In this document: positions 49,377-61,622 of the stretch, in pieces
Layout of the letters: every line of letters starts with the position of its first letter
Position numbering within the stretch: the first letter of the stretch is position 1
Source of the DNA: Montifringilla adamsi
Lineage: Eukaryota > Chordata > Aves > Passeriformes > Passeridae
Length of the DNA stretch: 64,000 nt
Direction: 5' to 3'
Assembly: GCA_017590115.1 (NCBI GenBank)
Contig: JAGGNK010007504.1
Coordinates: 66,001 to 130,000 of the forward strand
The notes under the pieces: model-generated
Database searches by the model: none
What the model saw: the letters and a program-made list of their open reading frames with translations, nothing else
Told to the model about the DNA's origin: nothing
Position numbers and translations under genes: made by a program

Positions 49377-52300
49377 TTTGGGACACCTTCCACTAGATGA
49401 GGTTACTCAGGGCCCCATCCAACAGTCCCAATTCTCTCAGCCTTTCCTCATAGCAGAAGTGCTCCTGCCCTCTAATCATCTTGGTGGCCTCCTCTGGACT
49501 TGCTCCAACCGGTCCATGTCCTTCCTATGCTGGGGACCCCAGAGCTGGAGGCAGCACCACAGGTTGGATCTAACCAGAGCAAAGTAGAGGGACAGAATCA
49601 CCTCCCTCGACCTGCTGGCCACTCCTCTTTGGTTACGGCCCAGCACACAGGGGGTTTCTGGGTGCCAGCGCACACGGACGGGGCATGTCCAGCCTCTCAC
49701 CAACCAGCACCCCCAAGTCTCTCTCCCCAGGGCTGCTCTTCACTCTCTACAACTTCCTGAAAGGTGGTTGTAGTCAGGTGGGGGTTGGTCTCTTTCTCCA
49801 GGCAGCAACTGACAGAACAAGAGGGCAGTCTTAAGCTGTGCCAAGCAAAATATAGATTGGATGTCAGGAAAAAGTGTTTTACTGAAAGAGTGATAAAGTA
49901 CTGGAATTGTCTGCCCAGGGAGGTGGTGTAGTCACCATCCCTGGATGTGTTTTAAAAAAGATTGGATGTGGCACTCGGTACCATGGTTTAGTTGAGGTGT
50001 TAGGGCATGGATTGGACTCAGTGATCTTAAAGGTCTCTTCCAACCTAGTGATTCTGTGATTCTTGATCTGTTCATCCCCCAGACTGGATTGATCCTGGGG
50101 ATTGCCCTGACCCAGGTGCAGCACCAGCACTTGGTCTTGTTAAACCTCATGAGATTTCAATGGGCCACTTCTCGAGCTTGTCCAGATCCCTCTGGATAGC
50201 CCTGTCCTTCAGGTGAGTCACCTGCACCACTCAGCTTGGTGTCATCTGCAAACCTGCTGAGGGTGCCCTCGATCCCTTTGTGTCATTAATGAAGATAACA
50301 CTGGTCCCAATACAGACCCCTGAGGGACACCACTGGTCACTGATGTCCATTGAGCCTCAGAGCTGTTGACCACAACCCTCTGGATGCGACCATCCAACCA
50401 ATTCCTTCTCCCCTGATGAGTCCACCCATCCAATCCATGTTTCCAATTTAGAGAGAAAGATGTTGTGGGGCTCCATATCAAAGGCTTTACAGAAGTCCAC
50501 AGAAAGGACATCTGTAGCCCTTCCCTTGTCCACTGATGGAGTCACTCCATCAGAGGAGGCCACTGGGTTGGTCAGGCAGGACTTGCCCTTGGTGAAGTTG
50601 TGCAGGCTGTCCCAAATCACCTCCCTGTCCTCCATGTGCCTTAGCAGAGCTTCCCGGAGAGTCTGTTTTATGATCTTCCCAGGCACAAGGGTGAGGCTGA
50701 CAGGGCGGTGGTTCCCAGGGTCCTGCTTTCTACCCTTTTTAAGGATGGGGACAATGTTTTCCATTTTCCAGTCACCTGGGACTTCACCTGACTACCATGC
50801 CTTTTCAAATATCATGGAGAGTGGCTTGGCAACTACATCAGTCAATTCCCTCAGGACTCTGGGATGCATCTCATCGGGTCTCATAGACGTATGTACATTA
50901 AGGTTCCTCAGATGGTTATGAGCCTGATCTTAAAGTGGAAGGGACTTTTCTCCCATAGTCCCCATCCTGCTGTCCGTCCATTTGACAGATGTGGAAAGAG
51001 AGGTTGGCATTGAAGACTGAGGCAAAAAAATTGTAGAGTACCTCAGCCTTCTCCTTGTCCATTCTTAACAGTTTTCCAGCACTGTTTATCAGGGGGGTAA
51101 CACCTTTTTTGACTGCTGACAGACCAGTAGAAGTCCTTCCTGTTATTCTTTGCGTGTCTTGCCAGGTTCAGTTGCAGCTTTGCCTTGGCCTTCCTGACCC
51201 CATCCCTACACAACTGGACTGCATCCCTATACTCGTCCCAGGATACCTATCCTTGTTTCTATTGCCTGTGCATTTCCTTCTTAGCCTTTAGTTTGACCAG
51301 CAGGTCTCTACTCAGACATGCCCATCTCTTGCCTTCCTTGCCCAATTTCTTGCTCCTCGGGATGACTGGCTCTTGTGCTCTATGGAAGGCTTCCTTTAAC
51401 ATCTGCCAGCTCTATTCTACTTCCTTGTCCCTGAGGGCAGTTTCCCAGGGGTTCCTATTGACTGACTCCTACAAGAGCTGGAAGTTTGCTTTCCTAAAGT
51501 TCATTGTCCCAACTTTACTCTTCCACTCCATAATTCTACCAGGCACTCACGTGAGCCGAACAGGCCTGTAGTTTCCAGGATCATCCTTCTTGCCCTTCTT
51601 TAAAATTGGGACATTTGCCAGCTGTCAGTCAGCTGAGGCCTCTCCAGATTCCCAAGACCATTCAAAAATCATTGAGAGAGGTCTCGTGGTGACATCAGCA
51701 GCTCTTTGAGGAGCCGAAGATAGAGGCAAAGAATGCATTAAACATCTCTGTCTCATCCATGTCCCTGTTTGTGAGGTGACCATCCTCATCCTGTAATGGG
51801 CCAATGTTATTTCTTCACTGCCTTTTGCTATTAATGTATTTTAAAAATTCTGTTTATTGTCCCCCACAGTTTTGGCAGCTCCAACTCCAGCTGAGCTTTG
51901 GCCACACAAATTTTGTCCCTACAGTGGCGAGCAGCATCTCTGTATTCTTCCCATACCACCTGACCTTGCTTCCACTGGGCACACACCTTCCTTTATAGCC
52001 TTATTTCCAATAGGAGATCACTGTTCAGCCATGCCTGGCCTTCTGCCTCACCTGCTTGACTTCCAACATTGGGCAATTTCCTTCTCCTGTGCCCTTAGGA
52101 GGTGATGTTTAAAAAATGACCAGCACTGATGGACCCCAGCATCTTCAGAAGTTTTTTCCCAGGGGACCTTACTCACTAGTTCCCTGAGCAGCCTGAAGTC
52201 TGCTCTCCTCATGTCCAGAGTTGAGGTTTTGCTGGCACTTTTCCTCCTGTCAAGAGATTTTAAACTCTTCATGGTCACTGTGGCCATGATGGCTGCAAAT

Positions 52301-52790
52301 CACCACTTTGCTCATGAAATCCTGTGTTGACCAGCAGCAGATCAAGGAGGGCATCTTTCTGAGTCGGCTCCCTTAGGACCTGTTCCATGAAGTTGTCATC
52401 CATGTGTTTTAGCAATCTTCTGGACCTGTTTGTACCAGCTGTGTGATATTCCCAGTTAACAATTGGAAAGTTCAAGTTCCCCATAAGGACAAGGGTGGTT
52501 GATTTAGAGGTGTTTCTCAAAGAATAATTCATCGATGTCACGGTCCTGGCTAGAAGGTCTATAAAAGATTTTCATAACGACATCTTCATTATTTGTTTGC
52601 CCCTTGATTCTTACCCAGAGGATCTCAACCATGCCATGGCCAGCTGTAAACTCCACACATTCCAGTCCCTCCATTACATAGTGCCACACCCCCCCAACCT
52701 TACCTGCCCTTCCTATCCCTCCTAAAGAGACTGTAATCATTCATCGTGACACACCAGCCTTGAAGCAATTCAGAGCTGTACAATCAGTCT
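49377..52790 (-). mobile_element. Long CR1 LINE lacking its extreme 3' end, with a nested CR1
   Basis: Minus-strand order: endonuclease pieces (FYRPSSQDRDIDELFFE at about 52555; LVLMGNLNFPIVNWEYH at about 52480, where the usual GDFN is changed; FMEQVLREPTQKDALLDLL), the linker region, RT ([12 protein letters not shown] at about 50590, AFDMEPHNIFLSKLETWIGW, VPQGSVLGPVL), then the 3' UTR up to about 49377, where it begins inside gggacaccttccactaga. A plus-strand CR1 (49739-50064) is inserted within it. Many stops. Confidence 0.85.
49739..50064 (+). mobile_element. Short CR1 3' end inserted into an opposite CR1
   Basis: It begins ctctacaacttcctgaaagg, continues through gatgtcaggaaaaagtg and ggcatggattggactcagtg, and ends gtctcttccaacctagtg plus attctgtgattctt. 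Minus-strand CR1 sequence lies on both sides, so this is a younger insertion. Confidence 0.88.
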
Positions 52791-54547
52791 CCAAGTCTCC
52801 AGAAGTCCTTGCTACTTCCATCTCAGAAGTACAGAAATGCAGCCTGTAAACATACCTTCAGTAATTGTCTCACATTTCTATGTTATATAAGAAAGATTAG
52901 ATATAACATCCTTCCTGTGTTTTTTCTCTGGACTGGTGTCTAGTGCCATTCGTTTTGTCCTCCCAAGCAAACAATTAATTATTTTGCTAACTTTCTTTAT
53001 CAAAGTTTGCAATTTGTCAACCAAACTTGCAAGGACAAATGATAGTAGCAACAAAAAGCTCAGTGTAGATACTTGCTGTTTGTCACTGGAAAATTTATCA
53101 GCATAACCAATCACTTTCACTCCAAATTATAGGCAAAAAACCTCACTGTCAGGGATCACATATTCTAAATAGCACTAATTATCTATACCTCTTCAATACA
53201 TTTCTAAAATGCAAGATTAGAGGAAGTAAACATCTGGCAAGATTCTTGCGGCATCAAGAACTGGTTCTCTCAATCAGGGTTAATTAATTTCTTGAAGAAG
53301 TCAAAATGGTAGCACCATTAGTAACAGTTTTTCAGTTGTGTGCTTTATCAATGAGAAAAGTAAAGCTAACACACAGGTGAATCAAAAAGCTCCTCTTCTG
53401 CTTTTTTAGCCTCTTGAATGCTGAAATGTTACAATCTGAATTGTACAATCAGTTGTTTTCAGAAATATTCATGAAAGGTATACCTTCAAAACAAGTTCCA
53501 AGACAACTGATTAAAACAGCAGCAACTTTAACCAGAAAAATAATTCAAATATTCTTCTGGCTGAGTGGTTACCAAACAAGTTATATTTCTTTAAGAAGAA
53601 GTCTATGCAGCAGTGGGGGAAGATGTCAGAAAATTCATTTAAATTTAGCACAATACTATATGATCCCTATATTAGTGGTTAATGCTTAGTTTTGTACCAT
53701 ACAGTGCTTAGTACAAATGCCAGAGATTACTGTGCCCTTGTGTTAACTCCCTACATCTGTGACTAATAAGTCTTATGCCAGCTAATGCTTCCTTCTTTAC
53801 TTATATCAGTGATTAATATGTACTAGCAGATGTCTTAGTTTTGAGAACAGAGAGAGAGTACTGGAGTAAAGAATGATAAGGGAAGTGCATTGTGACCTGA
53901 CCACATATTTGAGATACACTCAAGGAGGAAAGATTCATCAGATAATCCGGGAACATAAAAGGGAATTTAAAGGAATGGGATGTTCCCAAATGACCACCAA
54001 AGACCCTCAAAAGACCCCTACTCATATACAAATATGTTTTTGGAAATAACAAGCATGTATGCATGTATTCAGGAAATGTGATGAAAATGTAATAGACATA
54101 TGGTGAATATATATTAGTTTCAGGAATATAACCTGGTCTGGTGGGTTACTGGGCATGCATGCTTTGAGGAGAATTCCCCATGCATCCAGTACTGCTGATA
54201 AAGCCATGTTTGCTTCCTAACATAAAAAAATTGTTTGGAACATTTATTTCCCAGTTTTAGGTGACAATGGTAATCATATATTTGAATGGAAGTAGCTTAG
54301 ATTCACAATGCTGTTAAACTGATAAGCTCAAACATCAATTTTGTGTACAGAGTTAAAGAAAAACAACCACATTTAGTCTCTGCCATTTACATAAGTCTCA
54401 CAACAAGTCCTTTAGCACAAAACCTCCTAAAATACTGATGCTGGCATGCTATACAATTACTTCTCACTTGCATTTGAGCCACATTTCTTCTATCACTATT
54501 TACCACAGCATATGCCTGAGAAGATGAACCACAGTGATCATTTAGCA

Positions 54548-55520
54548 GTCACAGAATCATAGAATAATTCAGTTAAGAAGGAACCTCAGGAGGCCTTTAG
54601 TTAATTCTTGTTATCAAAGCAGGGTGAGCAAGACCACGTGCCCTGGTTCTGACCAGGACAGGGTTAATTTTTGCAGTAGCTGTGAGGGGGCATGGCCAGG
54701 ACCCAGAAGTTATTCTGTACTACCTAACATCATTGCTGGGGGCAAGGGGAAAGGAAGTGTCTTCTGGGGAGAAGGGGCTCCTTCCAGTGGAGTAAGCAGG
54801 GCAGAGGAAGCCATCCAGCCATCCGCTATTGTAGGGGGGGTTTCCATGTGAATAATTTCCTTTCTTGCACCCTTTGTCATTAGTACTGTTGCTGTCACTG
54901 TTACTTTTCTTATCTCATTGCTGTTTCCAGTAAATTGTTCTTATCTCAACCCATGATCTTTACCCTCTGTATCTCCAATTCTCCTCTTCGACCCACAACC
55001 CACCACAGCAGGAGAATGGAAAATGGGAGAGCAAGAGAAGGGCACATAGTTTGGGAGAGTCTTGGTGGGGGCACTGAATTGGGAAGTATCACTCCTAAAC
55101 CACGACACCATGTTATGCAGGGCTAATCCAGCCAGGTCTTGAAAACATCCAAGAATGAAAAATGCACAGATTCTCTGGGCTTTTCCAATGCTTGACTGTC
55201 CTGATAGTGAAAAAGGTTTTCCTTATATCTAGTCAGAACCTCCCATTTCAATCTAAGTCCATTGTGTCTCATCCTTGCTCCACAACACTGTGGAAAGCCT
55301 GACTCAAGTCTTCCTGATAATCTCATAGGCATGAGGAAACTGCTCTAAGGTCTGTCTGTTCATTGTGTGTCATCCCATCTGTGTGTCCCTGTCATCATCA
55401 TCATCTACATCCACCCTCAAAGACTTGTTATCCAGGCTGCACAACCCCAATACCCTCACCTTCTCCGGAATCTCCCCCATCTCCTCTTCTCCCTCTCCAC
55501 CTAATCTGACCACCCATAAA
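54548..55520 (-). mobile_element. Older CR1 3' end, split by a solo LTR
   Basis: The minus-strand 3' end is at 54548 (complement of aggttccttcttaac and attctatgattctg). After the LTR it resumes at about 55113 with the complement of ctggctggattagccctgc and continues to about 55500 with caaggatgagacacaatgg. It is more diverged than the other CR1s. Confidence 0.75.
54639..55107 (+). mobile_element. Solo LTR (469 bp) nested in a CR1
   Basis: It starts TGCCCTGGTTCTGACCAGG and ends AAACCACGACA. It is flanked by CCACG (54634-54638) and CCATG (55108-55112), a 5-bp target duplication with one change. The tail cagtaaattgttcttatctc resembles that of the LTR at 46204-46796, so the two belong to related families. 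Confidence 0.85.
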
Positions 55521-56228
55521 GATTTAATTTTGTTTCAGGATTAAAGAGAAGAAAACACTATTGCTTCTTTTTACTATTGCCATGTAAATACATAAGCACT
55601 GAATACTTAAATTAACAAGAATATGCCCAAAGCCCTACCTTACTAATCTCATCTATCTCGGTCATTGCTTCTTAGGGAGAATATTAAAAACAGTAGTATG
55701 CATTACATATTTTAGCATAAAGAATTATTTTCTCAGCTGACTTCCAGTTTATCCTATTCCTTGTCCACAGTTAAGGTTTTCAGGCTTCATTTATGCTATA
55801 TATATTGTGTTCATTGAATTACTTTTAATTTCATGTTCATAGAATTTGATTATTGCAATCAAGACAAGCATTATATGTTAAAACACTTTTGAGCTGGTTA
55901 AGAGTTCAATACTTGCAATGCTGCCTTTAAATAATTTCTTATGCAGAGCAACTGAAACCATTCCTTTAAAGAATTTAATCCTCATATTGGAAAGGATTTA
56001 AAATTATTCTGTCCTTCATGAATTTGAGTTTTGTTTTGAAGTATGATTAGTCAATTTTTGAACCTTCAGAAATTTCTTCTGAATCAGGGCTCAAAATAAT
56101 TTTGTATTGAAAAATTAATGACATACTCTTTAGTACTATTGGAATACAGAAGTTGGGAGAACTAACTTTAAACTCTGTGTTTTAAAACTGGGAAAAAAAT
56201 ACATTGATATATATGACTGCTAGATTAC

Positions 56229-56322
56229 CTTTAAGGGTTCCATCACTTCCAGATGGAGAGCAGACTGACTGTGGTGACCTCAAGGAAAAAGATGCAGCAT
56301 TCCTTAGTGAAGGATCGCCATC
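56229..56322 (-). CDS. NIPBL: NIPBL exon 8 (short exon)
   Basis: This 94-nt exon (I recall 97 nt in human) runs from 56322, after the acceptor ctttag, to 56229, before the donor gtaatc. It begins in phase 0 and ends in phase 1, matching exons 7 and 9. It reads DGDPSLRNAASFSLRSPQSV and then CSPSGSDGTLKG. The RNAASF and CSP blocks identify it. Compared with the human sequence as I remember it, one codon is missing and two prolines have become Ser or Leu. It has no ORF long enough to be noticed by length alone; it was found by splice phase and similarity. Confidence 0.92.
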
Positions 56323-57699
56323 CTAAAGTGACCATGATAAAAAAAAAAAATCATGAACACTTCATAAAATAAAGACGGAAATTAGTACATATACTGATAA
56401 AATGAACTAGATGAAAAAGCATAAAAAATGTTTTAAAATATTTATTTATATAAAAAACTTTGTCACTTGGACTGCTATTAGACTACTACATAGACAAAAT
56501 TAAAAAAAACAATCAGCCTTAAGAATTTAGAACCAGAACGTGCACACAAAAATAAATCCACGTATGTCTTCCAGCTAAATAAGCACTTTTGGTTGACATT
56601 AAGATTTCAATTAGAAATTTTTTTGTTACATATAGTAAAGAGCTGAAAAACAAAAATATGAACTCTCTACAATACCAACTGAAAGAAATTGAGTATAATA
56701 AGTAGATTTTTCTCTTTTTTAAACAAATTCAGCATTTTTTAAATTAGCCTACCCTTGAAGTTTATCAGAATGCCATCTTACTTTTACAGTTAAGCAAACC
56801 AAAACTTTGCATTCATACCCTCCAACATAAACACATCAGGATTGAACAAAATCTGTAGCACACCCATTGTGGCAACTGAGATAGATGGATGTCAACTACA
56901 CACTCCCTCTGACAATGGCCAAAAAGCCAATTTCCACATGGATAGCAGTAGATCAGCCACTGCATGTTATGCCTTGTGAAGGCATAGTTCACACTGCTTA
57001 AGAACAAAGAAAATAGTTTTATATTTATGGACTGAAAGTGCTTACAATGCAAAGAATATAAATTCATAAGAAACCAGATTTCATCAATTTCATCATATAT
57101 AGGCATTTACAAAACAATTCTATTAGATTTTTTTCCCCTCCCACAGCAAAATTAATCTATACCTCATGATGTGCTATTAATTACACTTATTTTTCTAACT
57201 GCTTGCAAAAACACTCGTTGCCCAGTGAGAAAGCTTCACGTGTAAAGAAATCTAATATTCTGATTCAATGCAATAAAAACAACTATACCTTAAACTTACA
57301 TGCTTTTTATTGCAAGTCAAAATTAATAAATTTGCTGATGTAACAGTTACTTGTTTATTTAACACACTGAAAGTAAGGAGATTATTTTTTCAAACATTAA
57401 TTATCATTGAATTATAAAAAATCTCAAACCCACCAAAATACTGGGGGGAACAAAAGCTTAGTAACTTTTATAGATTATATTTTTTATTAGAATGGGAGAG
57501 GTCCTCTACCCATGGACTGCCAAGGAGAAAGGCAAAGATGTCATTTATTAAATTAACTGAACTAACTAGGTAGATGATCTTTCAGGTACACACATGTCAT
57601 TCCTGAAAATTAGTCAGCTACTGTAGAAGTCCTCATTTACTGTTTCCTAGACGAGAACTTCAACAAATGGTGAAATATAAGCACAAACTTATATTCTGG

Positions 57700-58345
57700 G
57701 CATGTTCGCACATGCATTAACAGCCCAGAAAGCCAACTGCAGTCTGGGCTGCATCAAAAGCAGTGCAACCCAGCAGGTTGAGGGAAGTGATTCTGTCCCT
57801 CTACTCTGCTCTGGTGAGACCCCACCTGCAGTGCTGCCTCCAGCTCTGGAGTCCCCAGCACAGAAAGGACATGGACCTGCTGAAGCAAGTCCAGAAGAGG
57901 CCACCAAGACGATTAGAGGGCAGGAGCACCTCTGCTATGAGGAAAGGCTGAGAGAATTAGGACTCTTCAGCCTGGAGAAGAGAAAGCTCCAGGGAGACCT
58001 TAGAGCAGCCTTCCAATAGCTGAAGGGAGCCTGCAACAAAGCCAGAGAAGGACTCTTTATCAGGGAATGTAGCAATAGGACAAGGAACAAGGGCTTAAAG
58101 CTGAAAGAGGGTAGATCTAGATTAGATGTTAGGAAGGAAGTCTTCCCTGTGAGTGTGGTGAGGCCCTGGGACAAGTTGTCCAGAGAAGCTGTGTCTGCCC
58201 CATCCCTGGAAGTGTTCAAGGCCAGGCTGGATGGGGCCTGAAGCAACCTGGTCTAGTGGAAGGTGTCCCTGTCCACAGTAGGGGGTTGGAACATGATAGT
58301 CATTAAGGTCCCTTTCAACCCAAGCCATTCTATGATTCTCAGGTT
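57700..58345 (+). mobile_element. CR1 LINE 3' fragment sharing a near-identical block with 41195-41620
   Basis: It is 5'-truncated within the end of ORF2 (cagcccagaaagccaactgc) and runs through the 3' UTR to aagccattctatgattct. Positions 57780-58205 match 41195-41620 with one difference (A58067 for G41482) and no gap, while sequence on either side matches far less well. Confidence 0.92.
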
Positions 58346-58776
58346 TCTCAAAAAATGGTCCTTTACTTGAGTATATGCACAGTGAACCTTCAATTATATG
58401 CTTGCTGATTTAGTAGAATCAAATATTGCAAATACACAATATCCTGCAGAAATTTTTAACTTCTAAAGAACAAAATCCCAAAGCTAAGAAACAAGATAGT
58501 TTTAGATTTTATGATTTAATAATCCTTGATCATAACTATCTCTGCCAATGTTAATACTGTTTGTGAAAAAGGTGCAACATTATGATTAACAAGATTGTTC
58601 ATATATAAATGCAAACTTGAATTACTTCACCTTGTTCAAACTTTTTTCTGCAGGATGGCTACTAAAATCAGTTTTTAAAGGCATACTTACTTTTTACCCA
58701 CGGTCTTTTTCCCATTAAACCAAACAATGATGGCATGCTTTATGTTTTCAGAGTTGGTCAGTTTTGAATGAGTTTC

Positions 58777-61437
58777 GTAGAATTGTTAAGGTTGGAAAAT
58801 ATCTTTAAAATCATCAAGTCCAACCAATAACGCAGCACCACCATTATGGTGACCATTAAACCATGTCCCCAAGTGCCACATCCACACATTTTTTGAACAC
58901 TTCCAAGGATGGTGACTCAACCAATGCCCTGGGCAGTCAGTTCCAATGCTTGACGACCGTTTCCATGAAGAAATTTTCCCTAATATCCAATCTAAACCTC
59001 CCCTGGTACAACTTGAGGCCATTACCTCTTGTCCTGTCTCTTGTTCCCCAGAAGAACCCAACTCCCACTGGGCTCCACCCTCCTTTCAGGGAGTTGTAGA
59101 GAGTGAGAAGGGCCCCCCCCTGAGCCTCCTCTTCTCCAGGATGAGCCCCCTCAACTACTCCTGGTGCTCCAGACCCCTCCCCAGCTCCATTGCCCTTCTC
59201 TGGACTCGCTCCAGCACCGCAATGTCTTTCTTGCAGTGAGTGGCCCAGAACTGGACACAGCACTCGAGGTGCAGCCTCACCAGGGCTGAGTACAGAGGGA
59301 CAATCGCTGCCCTGGTCCTGCTGGTCACACCATTTCTGATCCAAGCCAGGGTGCCATTGGCCTTCTTGCCCACCTGGGCACACACTGGCTCATGTTCAGC
59401 TGCTGTCGCTCAGCACGCCCAGGTCCTTTTCCTGTGGCCAGCTTTCCAGCCACTCTGCCCCAGCCTGGAGCTGCATGGGGTTGGGACCTAAGAGCAGGAC
59501 CTGGCACTTGGCCTTGTTGAACCTCATAAAATTGGTCTTGTCCCATTGCTCCAGCCTGTCCAGATCCCTCTGCAGAGCCTTCCTGTCCTCCAGCAGATCA
59601 ACACTCCCACCCAACTTGGTGCCCTCTGTAAACTTACTGAGGGTGTACTTGATCCCCTTGTCTAGGTCATCAATGAAGATGTTAAATAGGACTGGCCCCC
59701 ATACTGAGCTTTGGGGAACTCCACTGGTGACTGGCTGACAACTGGATGTAGCTCCATTCTCCACCACTCTCTGGGCCTGACCATCCAGACAGTTCCTAGC
59801 CCAGTGAAGAGAGCACCTGTCCAACCCATGGGCTGCCAGCTTTTCCAGGAAAATGCTGTGGGAGACAGCATCAAAGGCTTTACTGAAGTGCAGGTAGTCA
59901 CACAGCCTTTCCCTCACACACTAGGTGGGTCACCTGGTCATAAAAGGAGATCAGGTTGGTCAAGCAGGACCTGCCTTTCCTAAACCCCTGCTGGCTGGGC
60001 CTGATCCCCTGGTTGTCCTGCACATGCCACGTGATCACACTCAAAATGATCCGTTCCAATAACCTTCCCAGGTACTGAGGTCAGGCTGACAGTCCTGTTG
60101 CTCCCCGGATCCTCCTTCCGGCCCTTCTTGTTTATGGCTGTCACATTGGCACCTCCAGTCACCTGGGGCCTCCTCAGTTGGCCAGGACCACTGGTAAATG
60201 ATGGACAGTGTCTTGATGACCTCTTCTGCCAGCTCCCTTAGTACCCTTGGCTGGATCCTATCCAACCCCATAGATGTGAGGGGGTCTAAGTAGCATACCA
60301 AGCCTTTTCCTCATTGTTTGTCACTGTTTACCTCCACATCAAGTACAGGATGGAGATTCTCCTTGGCCCTCCTTTTGTTGCTGATGTATTTGTAGAACCA
60401 CTTTTTGTTGTCTTTTACAGCCATAGGCAGATGAAGTTCTAGCTGGGCTTTGGCCGTTTGAATTTTCTCCCTGCATGACCTCACAACATCCTTGTAGTCC
60501 TACTGAGCTGCCTGCCTCTTTTTCCAGAGGTGATGCACTCTCTTGTTCTCCCTGAGTTTCATTCCAAGCTCTCTGTTTGGCCATGCCAGTCTTCCCTGCC
60601 GGCTCGTCTTTTGGCACATGGGGACAGCCTGCTCCTGCTCCTTTCAGATTTCTTTTGTAAAGCACATCCCGCTTTCCTGGAGCCCTTTGCCCTTCAGGAC
60701 TGCCTCCCAAGTGAGTCTCTCAACCAGGCTCCCAAACAGGCCAGTCTGCACTCTGGAAGTCCAAGGTGGCAGTTCTGCTGATCCCCCTGCTTACTTCTCT
60801 GAGAAGAGAAAATTATAATTTCATGATCACTGTGCCCAAGATGACCTCCAATTATTACATCCCACACCAGCCCTTCTCTGTTCACAAACAGCAGGTCCAG
60901 TGGGGCACTTCTCCTGATTGGCTCACTCACCAGCTGTGTCAGTTCCACACAGTCCAGGTACCTCCTTGACTGTTTCCTCTGCTGTGCTCTATTTCCTGAA
61001 TAGATCTGGTAAGTTGTAGTCCCCCACGAGAACAAGGGCCATCAATCATGAGACTTCTCCCAGCTACTCACAGAACATTTTGTCTTCTTAATCCTGGCTG
61101 GGTGGTCTATAGGAGATTCCCATCAGGAGATCTGCTCTTGGCCTTCCCTTTGATTCTTACCCATAAACACTCAACCCTACCGGTACCATCATCAAGTTCC
61201 AGACGATCAAAACACTCCCTAACATACAAGAGGTATCTAAAGCCTCTCCTTCCTTGCTGATCCCTTATGAAGAGTTTATAGTCATCCATTGCAGCCTTTC
61301 AGTCATGCAAGTCATCCCACCATGTCTCCATGATTGCAACTATGTCATAGTTTCCCTGCTGCACCATGGCTTCCAGTTCCTCCTGTTTGTTGCCCATGCT
61401 GCATGCATTGGTGTAGATGCACTTCAGTTGCATGTGC
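58777..61437 (-). mobile_element. CR1 LINE, 5'-truncated (endonuclease, RT, 3' UTR), inactive
   Basis: Minus-strand order: endonuclease (RRGFRYLLYVRECFDRLEL at about 61225; SEPIRRSAPLDLLFVNREGL at about 60915; HLGHSDHEI), linker, RT ([15 protein letters not shown] at about 59870, [26 protein letters not shown] where the catalytic DD is lost), 3' UTR, end at about 58777. A 173-residue open RT stretch survives (59396-59917). Confidence 0.9.
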
Positions 61438-61622
61438 TGGTGATACAAAACTAGGAGGAGTGGCTGATACACCTGAAGGCCGTGCTGCCATTCAGGGGGA
61501 CCTTGATAGGCTGGAGAATAGGGTAGAGAGAAGCCTAATGAGGTTCAACAAGGGCAAGTGTAGGGTCCTGCACCTGGGGAGGAATAACCCCAAGTACCAG
61601 CACAGGTTGGGGGTGACCTACT
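61438..61622 (+). mobile_element. CR1 RT scrap abutting the opposite CR1
   Basis: It starts gatacaaaactaggaggag and reads DTKLGGVADTPEGRAAIQG, then the MRFNKGKCRVLHLGRNNPKY block, and stops at about 61622. Its sequence matches the subfamily of 45145-49375 better than its neighbour. It lacks a 3' end, so it is a rearranged fragment. Confidence 0.8.

Larger units (their letters stand above)
35303..56228 (-). other. NIPBL: NIPBL intron 8
   Basis: This 20.9-kb intron is the most repeat-laden part of the window. It carries CR1s at 37665-41754 (+), 44727-45142 (-), 45145-49375 (-), 49377-52790 (-), 49739-50064 (+) and 54548-55520 (-), plus two solo LTRs and a promoter-like block near 36000-36420. 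The stretches 35303-35999, 36421-37664, 41755-44726, 52791-54547 and 55521-56228 are AT-rich and show nothing I can name. Confidence 0.9.

Noticed and set aside
49377..49735. A separate CR1 from the one at 50065-52790
   Set aside because: The two parts are collinear and in the same orientation, separated only by the inserted plus-strand CR1, so they were treated as one copy.
58777..61622. Twin-priming 5' inversion joining the minus CR1 and the plus scrap at 61438
   Set aside because: The plus piece comes from the RT region already present in the minus copy and looks like another subfamily. Twin priming would invert the missing 5' part instead.
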